Positions 1 to 12,890 of a stretch of DNA of 64,000 nucleotides are shown in pieces. The position numbers and the translations under genes are program-made. Source of the DNA: Opisthocomus hoazin. Taxonomy: Eukaryota; Chordata; Aves; Opisthocomiformes; Opisthocomidae. The stretch lies in contig NC_134414.1 in the NCBI RefSeq assembly GCF_030867145.1, forward strand, positions 17,874,518 to 17,938,517. Reading direction: 5' to 3'. How positions within the stretch are numbered: position 1 is the stretch's first letter; every line of letters starts with the position of its first letter. A model generated the notes under the pieces. The model searched no databases and had not been told where the DNA came from. It was given only the letters and a program-made list of their open reading frames with translations.

Positions 1-456
1 ATTTCTATTCTTCATACAATCAAGTCACCAACATAAAATAACAAACAGGGAAATGAGTGAAATGGGTATTTTTTCAAAATAACTTAAATGAACAGAAACC
101 ATTAAAAGTTTATCGTAAAATATATAAAACTCTAAAACTAGCTACCCACTTTTTATGATCTTGCCTACTTTGAAGTGCTTTTGTAAGTGCTCTCCTTATT
201 GATTTATTTGTCCCCAAGAAGAGAGCAATAAAGCTACCTGGCTGGTCTGAACTTTTTAGTACCACAAAATATAAACCTATGTATCTCATAAGGACTCAGG
301 CTTTTAAAATGCTGACATTTTTATTTCTGCTTCACCATTGGGGTTGTCTAATCTGAGCCATGGACATGAAGAAGCAAAATGGAACAGAGTTAAGAACAGA
401 GTTTCTATAAGTGCTTGCATCCAAGAGTAAAAAGCCTTTATTGAACCCTCATTTTA
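1..456. other. AT-rich intergenic DNA, nothing recognised
   Basis: I see no convincing coding potential, RNA gene or young repeat here. The segment runs up to the 3' tail of a reverse-oriented CR1. Confidence 0.5.
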
Positions 457-542
457 CAGAATCACAGAATCACAGAATGGTAGGGGTTGGAAGGGACCTC
501 TGGGGGTCACCTAGTCCAACTTCCCTGCCGAAGCAGGGTCAC

Positions 543-890
543 CTACAGTAGGCTGCACAGGATCTTGTCCAGGCGGGTCTTGAATATCTCCAGAGAAGGA
601 GAATCCACAACCTCCCTGGGCAGCCTGTTCCAGTCCTCCGTCACCCTCAGAGGGAAGAAGTTGTTCCTCATGTTCAGACAGAACTTTCTATGCTTCAGTT
701 TGTGCCCTTTGCCCCTTGTCCTGTTGCTGCGCACCACTGAAAAGAGTTTGGCCCCATCCTCCTGACACCCACCCTTCAGATATTTATAAGTATATATGAG
801 GTCCCCTCTCAGCCTTCTCTTCTTCAGGCTGAACAAGCCCAGCTCCCTCAGCCTTTCCTCATAGGAGAGATGCTCCAGTCCCCTCATCAT
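543..890 (-). pseudogene. CR1 ORF2 C-terminal fragment
   Basis: This is the carboxy-terminal part of the CR1 ORF2 protein, containing [19 protein letters not shown] and the closing LDKILCSLL before the stop. It belongs to the same element as the RT fragment at 928-1,590 but is frameshifted from it. A near-identical peptide occurs in the CR1 at 17,330-17,787, supporting a related subfamily. Below 543 only the short 3' UTR and the repeat tail remain. Confidence 0.85.
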
Positions 891-927
891 CCTCGTAGCC
901 CTCCACTGGACTCTCTCCAGTAGCTCC

Positions 928-1590
928 TCATCTTTCTTGAACTGGGGAGCCCAGAACTGGACACACTACTCCAGATGAGGCCTCACTAGGGCCAGACCTG
1001 CTGGCCACACTCCTCCTAATGCACCCCAGAATGTCATTGGCCTTCTTGGCAACCAGGGCACACTGCTGGCTCGTGGTTAACCTGTCGTCCACCAGGACAC
1101 CCAGGTCCCTCTCCACAGAGCTGCTCTCCAGCAGCTCCACCCCAAGCCTGTACTGGTGCATGGGGTTGTTCCTCCCCAGGTGCAGGACCCTGTATTTGCC
1201 TTTGTTGAACCTCATCAGGTTCCTCTCTGCCCAACTTTCCAGCCTGTCCAGGTCACGCTGAATGGCAGCACAGCCTTCTGGTGTATCTACCACTCCTCCC
1301 AGTTTGGTGTCATCAGCAAACTTGCTGAGGGTACATTCTAACTCTTCATCCAGGTCGTTGATGAAGAAGTTAAACAAGGCTGGGCCTAGTATTGACCCCT
1401 GAGGGACACCACTAGTTACCAGCCTCCAACTAGACTCAGCGCCACTGACGACAACCCTCTGAGTTCTGCCATTCAGCCAGTTCTCTATCCACTTCACCGA
1501 CCACTCATCCAGCCTACACTTCCTCAGCTTCCCTAGGAGGATATTATGGGAGACTGTGTCGAAAGCCTTGCTGAAGTCTGGGTAGACAAC
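928..1590 (-). pseudogene. CR1 ORF2 reverse-transcriptase fragment
   Basis: This is an open stretch of the LINE ORF2 protein covering RT motifs A to C and part of the thumb. The sequence shows [16 protein letters not shown] and FADD, the form of the RT active-site YxDD box typical of CR1. The reading frame actually opens further upstream, to 1,620, but the first residues come from flanking DNA and are not CR1. The rest of the ORF2 (C-terminus, 543-890) is in a different frame, so one frameshift separates them. No endonuclease domain is present because of 5' truncation. It is non-functional, although the catalytic residues visible here are intact. Confidence 0.85.
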
Positions 1591-3864
1591 AGTGAAAAAG
1601 TATTGTAGAATTATTAACATCCACTTTATTATACAACTGTGTCAGAAGATGGACCCTCTCTGCAGTACAGTTTGGGAATAAGTTGTTTAACAGTTTTCCA
1701 GGCCTTCAGTATGAAAATTAGTATGGAATAGTAGGTAACTTTAAAACACCCACTATAACCAAACTACTAAGTAACACAACCATTTTATTTTTCCAAAATG
1801 AGAAAATATAAGACTTATAGTAGCTAAGGTACTTATTTGTACAGAATTGCTTCAGCTTTCGATCAGTTCCTGCCTTTCCAGCCTTTTCTTATTGAATGAG
1901 ATAATCGCCTCAGACAACACTGGTAAGAGAATGCCTGAGTTGGTGTGCTGGTTCAGGTGATTTGATGACCATGGTCAGCCACACTTTTTCTTTGCTGTGT
2001 TACAAAAATAATGGACTTGTAACACTTGTCATTCAACTAGTCACATATGAGAGCTATCAGATGTAGATTGGCATTTAATCCCCCAATGGCTTTGTAATAC
2101 AGTAGAACACCAGAACCATTCCTCATTTTTGCATTATCTTTTCTCAGTGTAGTAGGAATCCCAGAAACTGGGAATTCTGCAAAAGTATGGGACAAGTCCA
2201 AACCAAGGAAGTCATGACCTCACTACCCTGAGGATAACAGCGCAAAATGCAGAGCAGTCGAGCTTAGATAACAAACAGACACCTAGCTGGCCACAGGGCT
2301 GGGGAGTTGAAAAGGCAAAGCAGCTGCCCTGGGCACTGGTTTTGAAGATCAGTTCAGAAATTTAAGATGTCAAGCACAAACAAAATTACAAGACAGTAAA
2401 GAGTAGGAAAAAAAGAAAAAATTGTCATGATCTTTCAAAAATAATTCAAAATATAATAGTGCATTTCTTCTCTGGTCATACTCTGATGGGTATCCTAATG
2501 ACACTTCAAGTTTTGCCTATAGGAGTTCTATCTCACTATAGGGCTAAGCAGATCTTTAGGTAAAGCTAAAAATAATGCATTGGCCATCCAAATTGGAGTT
2601 GTGCTACTGGCCACATGTAAAAAAAATGTAAAAATAGTATTATAGAAATATAACAAGGTACTCCTTATCCTTAAAAATAATGCATACCAAGCAACCTACT
2701 CTTCTTGGTAAGCATTGCTGATCAGAATGCCAGGCTCAAAGAAGCTGTAACAAACCGTGAAAGCAGAATTTTGGAACAGCAACTATAACTGCAACAGCAC
2801 AATGCTGCTGCTAAAGGAATTGGATGAATGTAATTTTATATCACTGTAATAAGCATATGTCAATGGCCAGAAGCAGACAAAAAGCAATTTAAGTATAAAA
2901 ACAAAGTCATAAAATATTCAGGAAGACCAGAGGATTAGCACTCAAAGCAAGTAGCATTAATTATGACTTCTAAAGCAGAAAAAATTGCTGATATACCAAA
3001 CGTCAATTAACAGCAATTGCTCTGAGCCAGATTTTAAACACACTACATGAAAACAGTAATTACACAATGTTATACAGTAAGAGATGACACAAAGTTGAGA
3101 TTAAAGGTTAATTCTACAATTGCCTACAAACTTGGACTGACAAAATTCCCGAGAATATTAAGGCCAGCAATGAGGGACTTCTTTGTCAAGATAGGTAAAT
3201 GTAAAGAGAAGGAAAAAAGGACACACATTTTCAGAATCAAAATTGTAGAGCTCTAATGAAATTGTGCCTAGCATCAGCATCTTAAACCCAGAATACACTC
3301 CAAAGCATTTTACCTTTGAAAATGCTGTCAAATAATGACTATTTCTACTTCTAGTTTTTATCACACAAATTGTAAATAGGGTCAGAAATGTTAAACTATT
3401 CCTTCCTACACACACACCTGAAGCTGTCCCGGCTATAGTATTTACATCACCAAACAAACAATTCCAAAATACAAAATTATCCAGGCAAAACTGTATTTGG
3501 GGATTTTCCTCGTGAAATCTCTCACACATCCAGTTTTGTTGGCGATACTTCTGACAGAAATAAAACATTGTCTTGTTCTGCATAAAATGATTCAAAATTC
3601 CAGATACCAAGAAGCTAATGTTAAGGTTTAAAATAGGTTTTTTATGTAACAGATGTGTCTCTGTTACATATATAAAAAAAAAACCTCTCATTGGTTCATA
3701 TTGTAGGCTTCATGTATTACGTCAAACTTTACAAAATATCACGCTGGAGACAAAGAGTGTGTCCTGAGGCTGCCAGCTGCTTACAGGGGACAGAAGACCA
3801 AAGTTTCCCCTTTTATCCCCTCCTTGGCCACTGGAATCATTTGATCAGAAGAGAATTTCTATGA
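1591..3864. other. Intergenic AT-rich DNA with one unexplained long minus-strand ORF
   Basis: There is no identifiable gene. A 177-codon open frame lies on the minus strand at 3,158-3,691. It is rich in F, N, K and C, shows no domain I recognise, and looks like conceptual translation of AT-rich non-coding DNA. It lies just downstream, on the same strand, of the exon-like candidate at 3,865-4,041, so it could fall in a 3' UTR if that candidate were real. Confidence 0.4.
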
Positions 3865-4041
3865 CTAATATTCTTTAGTCCTGTACATTTGGGAAGGAAG
3901 AGTGGATACAGAAGGCGGAAGGCTCTGTTTATCTTCTTCCCCTTCTGTATCTATTAAAAACTCAAGCTCTGTCATTGTGTCAACAGCTCTTAGATTTCTT
4001 AATAGCTTGTGAACTCCACAGAAAGCTTCTACATCATACTC
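3865..4041 (-). other. Candidate terminal coding exon, unidentified
   Basis: On the minus strand a pyrimidine-rich stretch ending tcactgcag (AG at 4,043-4,042) is followed by a 58-codon open frame ending in TAG at 3,865-3,867. The acceptor would be phase 0. The peptide starts EYDVEAFCGVHKLLRNLRAV, continues with an acidic segment (TMTELEFLIDTEGEEDKQ) and ends MYRTKEY. Its composition is protein-like, unlike the F/N/C-rich translations of nearby AT-rich DNA. I do not recognise the family and I see no companion exons on the minus strand at higher coordinates. It could be a last exon, a decayed gene remnant, or chance. Confidence 0.25.
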
Positions 4042-7000
4042 CTGCAGTGACAGGTAACATGGAAAGAAATCCATTCACTTTAACTTGGAGATTTAAATCA
4101 CAGCTAGCCTCTGCAGGGTCCTTCTGCAGGCCACAGAAAGAAACAGGCACTTCCAGAGGGTGATTCACAACATAAGACACCTCTCTGGTCTCGGTAGATC
4201 AGATGAGATGTTCTCTGGAGGTTCCCTATTAGTTTCCACTAACTGCAAAGGAAGCTAGGGTGACAAGTTCAGATTTAAACATCATCTTTCACATATTTAA
4301 AGCTGGCTGAGGTGAATCTCTGAAGTCTTCTAAATATTATGATTAGAACTAGCTGGATTAATGGGGTTTTGATGCTGCCTCTCAACACAAATACAGAAAT
4401 TCACATCAAGTCCAATTGAAGAGAAATAATCTTTTTTCTAAATGTAATTAAAGTGAAAAAATATTATTCAGATTGTACATATTGAAAGCCTAAATATATT
4501 GTGAGCTTACACTTTTTTCATTCCTCATGCATGCTAGCAAGTATTGAGCAAAATCACTTGTATCAATCATGAAAGGCTTATTATTCCTGTCTTCTACCCA
4601 GGAAAAAGGGCAAGAACAGCTTCATTTTGGCGTGTTTTCTCACACTGCAGTGTGGTCTCATTACAATATAGTTTAGTAACTTACTATGGGAAAAAGAATA
4701 CAGAACTATCCAGTCCTCTTTTCAGTATATAGAGGTTTTAGAAAGGTTGTTTTTTATTGATCAGTGCTTAATATATTATTAAAAGCACTATAGAAATTAA
4801 AAGGAAAAACAATTATTTGCTTATGTGCTATATACAGAATAAAGGGAAGAGGAAAGAAACATTCACTACATCCAGGTGAAATGCAGAGAAGTGCTTGGAC
4901 TAGTTACCAGTGGTCGTCTTGTTCTCTCATTGGGTGTGTGGAGCACCATACAGAAGTCCATGCAGAATACATAACAAGTTAATGTAATTTACTTGCAGCG
5001 AGTAGTGTGGAAAACAACAATGCATTAAAGAGCCCCCAACACCTCTTGCTTCTGCATGAGTGAAATGATGGAGAGGGATAACATGATATGAATTATTTCT
5101 ATACAATAAAGATCAACATCTTGTGCATACAACAAATCTCAGTTGAGAATTCACAAAACAGAACTAAGAGGGAATCTCACAGTACTAGAAAGCCTGGTGA
5201 GAGGGTCTCTTACCATAAGACAGACTGTGCTTTTAGACAGACAGATACACACTTTGGTATGCATTTTTATTAGAGAAGAAACAACTAATGAAACGTACTT
5301 TGCATAATTAAAGTGCATCTTCATAGTGTTCAGCCCATACTCTTTCTGAAATGGGAAGTGTTCATTGCATTACTACTTTTGCATTCTACCCATTATATCC
5401 TAAATATTCCATTAACTCTCCATTATATGTTCATACCCACTGTTTTTCATGAATTACTATAATTTTACTTCTGACGTTTTGCTATTCTAGGGCAAGGAAG
5501 GAGCCCCCATTGCTGCAATTTTAAAAGCCAGGAAAAAATGCAAATGCAATAATCAGCTCTAACTATATTTCATTCACTTCATTTTAGTTGCTTTCTTTGC
5601 CCAGTTCTTTCTTTTTGCTTTTGAAATGTAAAATAAAGTAATTGCATTCATGTCACGGGAGTTATACTAAAGTTGGTCATACATGATGTGTTTTACCAGC
5701 TCTGTGATACCAATTTCTTAGCAGTCTTTAACTTTACAAATAATCTTGTATTTGAATAAATTATTTAAGAGCATTTATCATTTATTTACCTAAGGAATTG
5801 CTTGTGGACTTGACAAGGAATTCAAGCAGTTTCCCTGGGGTTTCCTATTTGGAACCTGATTTATCCTATTATCCCTGAAACAGAGAAAAAAAAAAGCCTC
5901 TTGAAATTTACATTCAGAGACATCAACACATCTTTAGTGTTTTTTAAAATATAACTTAGAAAAACATCATTATGGAGTGGTGTAGTGGTCCTGACTGCTT
6001 GACCATTGGACATGTCATGACCATGTCCATGCATGACCAGCACAGCCCTCCGACCTGTGCTGCACAAATGTTGGCTGCAGGACAAACACAGCTGCCTGAT
6101 TTTAGCAAAGGAGCCTGCAGGCACCTCCCACTCCATACTGGCAATTACACCACCTGCCTGGCCTTGCTTTTGTCTAACAGCGCAGCAACAAGTTCTCATG
6201 TGAACATCCCCCCTGCCTGACAGCAGAAATGAAGAACAGAGTTCTTTTTTTGTAAGAAAAGAAGGAGTTGCTCAAAGGACCAAAAGGGGAGAATCTCCTC
6301 CATGGATGGGGTCTGCACAGTGTGCTGCACAAGGGTTGGAGGCCCTTTTGATGCTACACCACTTGGGGTTTCAAACGTCTAAAGGGACAGAAGATTACCT
6401 ATACTATTTTCTTCTTGTAGTGTTAACTCCAATAAATTGCTTTTTGAATGGTACCTTACTGAGTCTGAGTGCCTTTCTTACTGGGATCATAATGCACCAG
6501 CAGGCACCTCCAGGTACAAAACAAGGCATTTTCTGCCTTTTACCTTGACTTGGAGATATGCTTCCTCATTTCCATGAAACATATTTTGCTGATGCAAAGG
6601 TTAAAAATTAATACAGATGCTTGTGAAACTTCACCTTGAACTAAATGAAACTTGCATTAAATTGAGGAGATGATTAATATTTATTTCAAGGCAAAAATTG
6701 AACACATCTGTTCTTGTCTGTAACTGAAGAACTAAACAAACCAGCATGCAACAGCAAGAGTCAGATCCCATAGAAATTAGGTTGACATACATGGTCCTCC
6801 TAGAATCCCAGGTTTAATCCCAAGTTTATTTAAATTTATGCACTGAAATACAAATTTTCAAGATTAATCTTTACTTTTAATGAAAAATAGCATAAAACTA
6901 GTGTTTAGGTAAAGGGCAAAGAACATCCTTCCTGCATTTTGTGACGTGCAAATCCTTGAGAAGTGAAGGCCTTTAAACCTACACCCATACAGTTGAAATC

Positions 7001-10000
7001 TACATCCATACAATTGAAGAAGTGCATTTTTCATCTTCAAAGGACTTGTTTAGCATAATTAATCCCCAAACCACTGAAGTAAATTATAGCAGGAAGAAAA
7101 GTATTGCTCCCCAGTTTTACAGGGAGCAAGGGAAGAGTAATGCGACCACACAAAAAGTTTCTACCGGCTATTTTATTTCAAAAGTGTTCAGCGTAATTTC
7201 AGTTGGTGAGATCTTTGAGTCGTTGGTAAAGTAACATTAGGGGTCAATGCCGGTGGTGCACAGAAATACTTCTAAATTTAGTTTTGGTAGAGGCAGTGCG
7301 TCCTTTTAGTAACCTACTGTATAGGAATGGATTATCTGGAGATTTACTTAGGTTTTCTTTTGCCTGTTTGCATAGTGTGTGAAGTGTCCCTCAGCAGAGG
7401 AAAGACTTGTCATTAGTTTTACAATCAAAGCAAGGGATCTATTTCTAAGGAAGGAACACCTTTGTAATGCAAAGATTATGAAGAGGAGGGTGGAACAACT
7501 GAAGTGTGTTCATTTGATCTTTTTAAAATCTCCTGCTCTCTCCCTTTAACAATCTAGTAAGAAAGACTTCTAGCTGAGGCTGGGGGTGTGTCCATTGCAA
7601 AGAACCACACACAGGACAGCAGAGAAAAGTTCATCTTTTTCTGTTAAAATGAGGAATACATTTGTAAGTAGTTGCCTATACTGGCTCAGTGCCCAGCATG
7701 ATTAATGATCCTTTCAAACTGGTTCTAGAGGAGCGCTTAAACTTGCCCTTATGAATCTTGTGTCTATCAGTTTTCCAGTGCTTTGCTCATTTATTTGACT
7801 GCCCGTTGCTCAGAGCAAAACAACAGGCTAGGACTGAGGAATTTTCAATTTATAAAGTTATATGCCCTTACATGGAAAAATTTCTGCCAAAATTCATATG
7901 AGAAAGGAAAACCGTGAACCTTGGACTAGGAAATTTGGTTCTGTAGTGATAAAATAAGTTTATTGGGTATCAGATTATTAGCTGCATTGATCACTATGTC
8001 CGTGGTGTACACAGAGTTTGACAGTGTAACATCCTTCCTTGTTTTCCTCATGTGCAGGAAGAACTGGAGATAGAGAAAGGGTGGGTTAACTAAGAGTTAA
8101 GTCAGTGTGTGCGCTTACATTTCTCCCTGAACTGGTACAAACTTTAAAAAAACAGACTGTTGTACTTCGTTTCATCCAAGTTCTTCCATAACTGCTGTAT
8201 TGACAGTCCCTACAATACTTACCATTTGAACTCAGGCAAAGTTATTTGAAATGATTAAATCTGCATACTAAGAGGAGGCAGATAAAAGCATACCATAGCT
8301 TTTAATTTACTTCTTCTAAAAGATAATTTGCCCTGTACCTAGGAGGACATTACCACCAGGGGAACTTTGGTTGAGTAAGCAATCAACTTCTATTTCTAGC
8401 CATTCTCTCACACTATACTGAGCACTCATTAACAGCTAGATCCCACAGAAATCAATCCATTGTTGTGTAAGTTTAGTCTCAGTGTATTGAAAATGTTCCC
8501 AAATCTGTTTGAAAGGCACATATTTGATTTTAAATTAAGAAGCAAGCTTGTTCTTGGTCTATTTCCATAGTACTTCATCATTATAATAGCAACTTTCCTA
8601 CCAGTTCTTTCAATTATTTAGGAAAAAGACCTGATACATTCTTCATTATTTCAAAGATTGAGATGCACAGATCATCAATACAGCATGTCATGCAACAGGC
8701 ATATTTTAATGATAAGAAGAAAAAAAAACCCCTAAACATTGCAATTATAGTTCTCCCTAAAAACTTCCTGACTTCAGTTTGGTCAAATCATTTTCTAGCA
8801 GGAAAATCAAAACATTTTATTGATTGCAACTGCATTTACATAATTCACAAAACACAATAATTTCAAATCAAAAACCAAAACATTCTTGTGCCATAAGGTT
8901 CTTACTGGATAACTCTACTTTTTTTTCTTACAAAACATTTCAAAATTTTCACTTTGACTAAAAAGATTCACGTTTGTAAGACCCTGGTGCGTTGTTAAAA
9001 GAAAGACATCACATCTGAAAATCTTCACCTAGCTTAGCTGCAATACAAGTACTATTCAGCAATGACATCATTCAGGTTGAACAACTTGTTCCACGGTGCT
9101 CTCTAAACTATGAAAGTAGATGATACATACGTTGGCAGAGAAAATTTATCACTTACTAACACCTAATTAGTAAATAGTTAATCCCTAATAGTTAATCCCT
9201 TCATTTGCTCCAGTTCTACTGGGATTTACCTGAAGTTTTCATATATAAAAAAAACCTGTTCTGATTGTTTTTGGAAGCAATAACTTCCTGTTTCTGAAAA
9301 AAAAAAAGAGATGCTCTTCTCTAACTGACAGGGGAATATCCACTAATCTACCAACAGATTTATGGCAGATATTGCAGCATCAAAGAGAAGAAAACATCAA
9401 CAGTGGCCTCCCCAAGAACTGCAGAAGAGACTGTAACTAGAGAGAATTTTAGGCCAGTATTAAGCCCAGCTTTTTCTTAGCAAATTGGTAAATAAAAAGG
9501 AGGTCATAAATTATGAAAGCAAAGAAAATCTTGACTTAATCACAAAAAAACCTAATGAAAAAGTTAGTTTTGATGAAGACAAACTCCGTACTGATAGTAG
9601 ACCTGAAAAAAAAGTAAGAGAACTTTCAAATAAAAGGTCTTTCCTCAGGCATAAGAACTGCGAGGAGGAGTGCAGAAACAAACAAACAAAAAGCAAAACA
9701 ACATATCAAAGTATTGATCGCTTGTACTTTCACTGAAGGGACCGGATTAATTTCTCCCTAAACATCTTGCTCAGAGGAAAGTGTTAGCTTTCTTCACAAC
9801 ATGAAGGATATTGAAAAAAAGCCCTATTTCTGAAAATGAGAACTTTGCAAGATGAGTCCAATACATTGTCTAAAAGAGACAACGCCCATAAATTCACTAC
9901 CAGCTGCACAGTTTATACATCAAGTTGAAAATTAGATGTCTAGGTCTCCAAATTTGCAAAAAACAGACACCATGGAAGAACTGTCTATTGCTTTTAGACC

Positions 10001-11019
10001 TCCACTGGAGAATGTATATCCAAGGGAAGAGAATTAATTCTGATGAAAAAAAAAGAAAACAACACCACAAACTTTTTATTAAATGTGTCACTTAAGGATA
10101 AGGCAGGACTCCAATGTATAAAACAACAGTATATCAAACGTATTTGAAAAAAAAAAAGAAAAAAAGGAAGACTGTTCAAAAAAGCAATCAGCTGTCAGTA
10201 ACAGATGAAAACCATTCAAGCAAAAAAGTGGGTTTGCCTTTGCAGAGACAAACATTGCGTCTGAAATAATAAGGACGATTCCTTAACTTTACAGTCCTTG
10301 GTTTTTAAAGTTCATATATGCAAAGTTGTTGAAAATCTTAACAGATCTTTTTAAAAAAGGACAGGAATTTGCAGAAGAAGTCCGCGCGTCATGACTAATA
10401 CGAGAGCTTTCACTTGAAGACAACCTGTATAAAGAGAGTTAAAAAGGACAACAGCTACGGGCTGGAACTGTTCCTGTGCTGCACAGAGGCTGTTGCCACC
10501 ACAGGAATTTTATGTGTCAGAGTAAGACATGTCTCCACAGTAAAATATCTCCTGATGAAATATCAACAGGGCAGTATTTTAGCAAAATCTATTATAGAAA
10601 TACAGAAGAGGTCCCAAAGCCATCTAAACAAGGGAAAGGGTGTACAAGTACAGGGTATTTCCTCTGTTGGTTTACCTGGAGTGGGCATGCTGCAGCAAGC
10701 CGTGGGAATGAGACTGAAGGGAGAATCTCCCTCTGTTCCCCACAGCAAATCTACTCCTGCAGGACATCAGTTTTCAAAAATGGCCTCTTTTTTCATCTTC
10801 ATTAGAACGCAGATTACCAAAAGTACAATTTATTTTATGAACTCAGGCTGTGAAGAGTCTTGAATAAATAAAAAAAGATAAAAGCAGTATGAGATTCTTC
10901 TGCTTATATTTCAGGAAAAAGGAGTCCCCGGCCAACTATGGTATCACTGAGAAGACTTAGAAAACATGCTACTAAAGTAACACAATTTCCTAGAGGTTTT
11001 TATTCCACATCAGCATGAT
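4042..11019. other. Intergenic AT-rich DNA, no gene identified
   Basis: About 7 kb without a recognisable gene or young repeat. Items noted: a CATG-rich patch at about 5,990-6,040 with overlapping partial palindromes; a lysine/glutamate-rich 83-codon ORF at 9,485-9,736 (+) that looks like A-rich DNA translated; and a 149-codon ORF at 10,414-10,863 (+) followed directly by AATAAATAAA and an A-rich stretch. None has a recognisable domain. Confidence 0.4.
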
Positions 11020-11825
11020 CTAAGATGAAAGACAAACTGGCAAACTTATGAAGTAGACTAGATAAGTGGACAGCGAGGTAGACTGAAAACTGGTTGAACT
11101 GCAGTTCTCACAGGGTTGTGATAAGCAGAATAAAGTCCAGCTGGAGGCCTATCTCTACCAGTGTGGCCCAGGGGCCAATACTGGGGCCACTACTGTCTAA
11201 GATCTTTATCAGTGGCCTGGATGATGAGATAACACAGACTCAGAACATTCACAGATGATACAAAACTGGGAGGAGTGATTGTTAGACCAGATGAGTGTGC
11301 TGCCATTCAGAGGGACCATAAAACCTGGAGAAATGACCTGAGAGGAACCTCACTGAAGCTCAACACAGGGAAATTCCAAGTCTTCCCCTGGAGAGGAATA
11401 AGCCCAGACAGCAGGACTGACTAGCTGGAAAGAAAAAGCCCTGGGTGTCCTGCTGGACACCAAGTTGTCCATGAGCCAGCAATGTGCCCTCATGGCAAAG
11501 GCACCACCAGTCTCCTGGGCTGCATTACGAAGAGCACTGCAGCAGCTTCCCCACTGCTCAGCAGCAGAGACACATCTAGAGTGCTGTGTCCAGTGGTGGG
11601 CTCCCCAGGACAAGAGAGACATGGACATACTGGAGTGAATCCAGCAAAGGGACACAAAGGAGATGAAGGCACCTGTCATGCAAGGAGAGGCTAAGAGAGC
11701 TGGAACTGTTCAGCCTGGAGAAGAGAAGGCTCAAGCGAATCTTGTCAGATAATCTTATAAATACTGACTGGGGGAGAGTAAAGAAGACAGATCCAGACTG
11801 TTCCCGGTGGTGTTCTATGACAGTC
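11020..11825 (+). mobile_element. Old degraded CR1 LINE fragment
   Basis: This is a diverged CR1 RT region in forward orientation. Recognisable nucleotide blocks include the segment before the GVPQGS motif (about 11,085-11,190), the stretch matching the FADDTKLGG region (cagatgatacaaaactggga at about 11,252-11,271), and the C-terminal EERLRELxLFSLEKRRL-like block (about 11,680-11,730). No long open frame survives. It stops around 11,825 without the CR1 3' UTR or octamer tail, so the 3' end was lost after insertion. That is unusual, since CR1 copies normally keep the 3' end. Confidence 0.8.
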
Positions 11826-12890
11826 TAATTATGTGGTGCTAAGATAAAGGCAAAGTTATGTCAGATTTGCTGTCACAAAGGACAGTCCTTATTAACTTTA
11901 AAAAGTCAGAAGTGGTGGAAATTACTTTCTTTGCTTTTTGGCTTGTGACAGAAGCAAAGAAGCTATTTGTGCTATCAAATAATCTGCATAACAATGACAA
12001 TACAAATTGCAGCGAAATCTCTCTCAGCAAAGCATTAGCAACTGAGAAACAATAACAGTGAAAACATGTCCTATACATTGTATACCGTGAGGTTCATTAT
12101 TGAAAATGTCCTTCCATAGGAGAAGTGATCTCATGCTAGGTTGAGTATTTCCTTATTTTTCATACATTAAAATGGATAAGTTGGAGGAAATATTTCATAG
12201 AAAGAAGATCAGCATGTACCATCTGCTGTAGATTTCCCTAATTTTCCGTATTTCCACAAATATTGATGACCGATTTACAACAATAGACGAAACAGCAGAA
12301 TTTCAAAAACTTTATTAACATCAGTCATTTTTTGTGCGTTAAAATGGAAAATTTGGTAACAGAAGAAAAACTCTGTATTCCCTTTTCTATTGCTTCTAAA
12401 CAGCTTCTGCCTAAGTGGACAAAACAAGCAGTCTTCAAAGACAGAAATACAGAAAAAAAAACTATTAATAAAAAAGCCTCAGATACATCATTGCCCCTAT
12501 ATCAAAGATTTCTGGAGCCCTAGTTAAGGAAGGTTCCAAAACATTCACCATTTCAATTGAAAATAGAAATTTAACTCAACTAAGAGAAAAAAAAAAAATG
12601 AGAAGAGACATGAAAAAAGTAATTTTAACACCATTAATGCAGGAGATGGAAAGTGGTAAAATCAATTCTTTTCAGCTAGAAAAATAATTGGTCTCAGTCT
12701 TATCACTATTTATGTGACGCATACACATCAATCAGTGAAAATGGGGAATATTCATTAGAAATAGTGTTTTTAGGATAAAATAATTGCACTTTCTTAAGAC
12801 AACAGACATTGTAGAAGAAAAATGATTTAGCTCTTCATAAAAAATTGCAAGGAATTTCAGTATTCTACTTCCTTCTAAGAAGACACAAGA

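Larger units (their letters stand above)
457..1590 (-). mobile_element. CR1 LINE, 5'-truncated, reverse orientation
   Basis: This is a chicken-repeat-1 type non-LTR retrotransposon read on the minus strand. Its 3' tail (repeated agaatcaca, i.e. tgtgattct on the element strand) lies at 457-480. The end at about 1,590 falls inside the reverse-transcriptase domain, the usual 5' truncation of CR1. Reading right to left, the ORF2 remnant shows an intact RT motif A region (DFSKAFDTV), SGVPQGS and the catalytic FADD, then the thumb/C-terminal region. The reading frame breaks at about 890-930, where the C-terminal part moves to another frame. It is therefore a dead copy. Identification as CR1 is secure; the subfamily is not assigned. 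Confidence 0.95.

Noticed and set aside
5861-6220. Overlapping 112- and 82-codon ORFs near 6 kb
   Set aside because: Open on both strands over a CATG-rich patch, with no domain and no splice context. Treated as chance.
9485-9736. Lysine/glutamate-rich 83-codon ORF
   Set aside because: It follows A-rich sequence; K, E and N dominate as expected from AAA/GAA codons. No family recognised.
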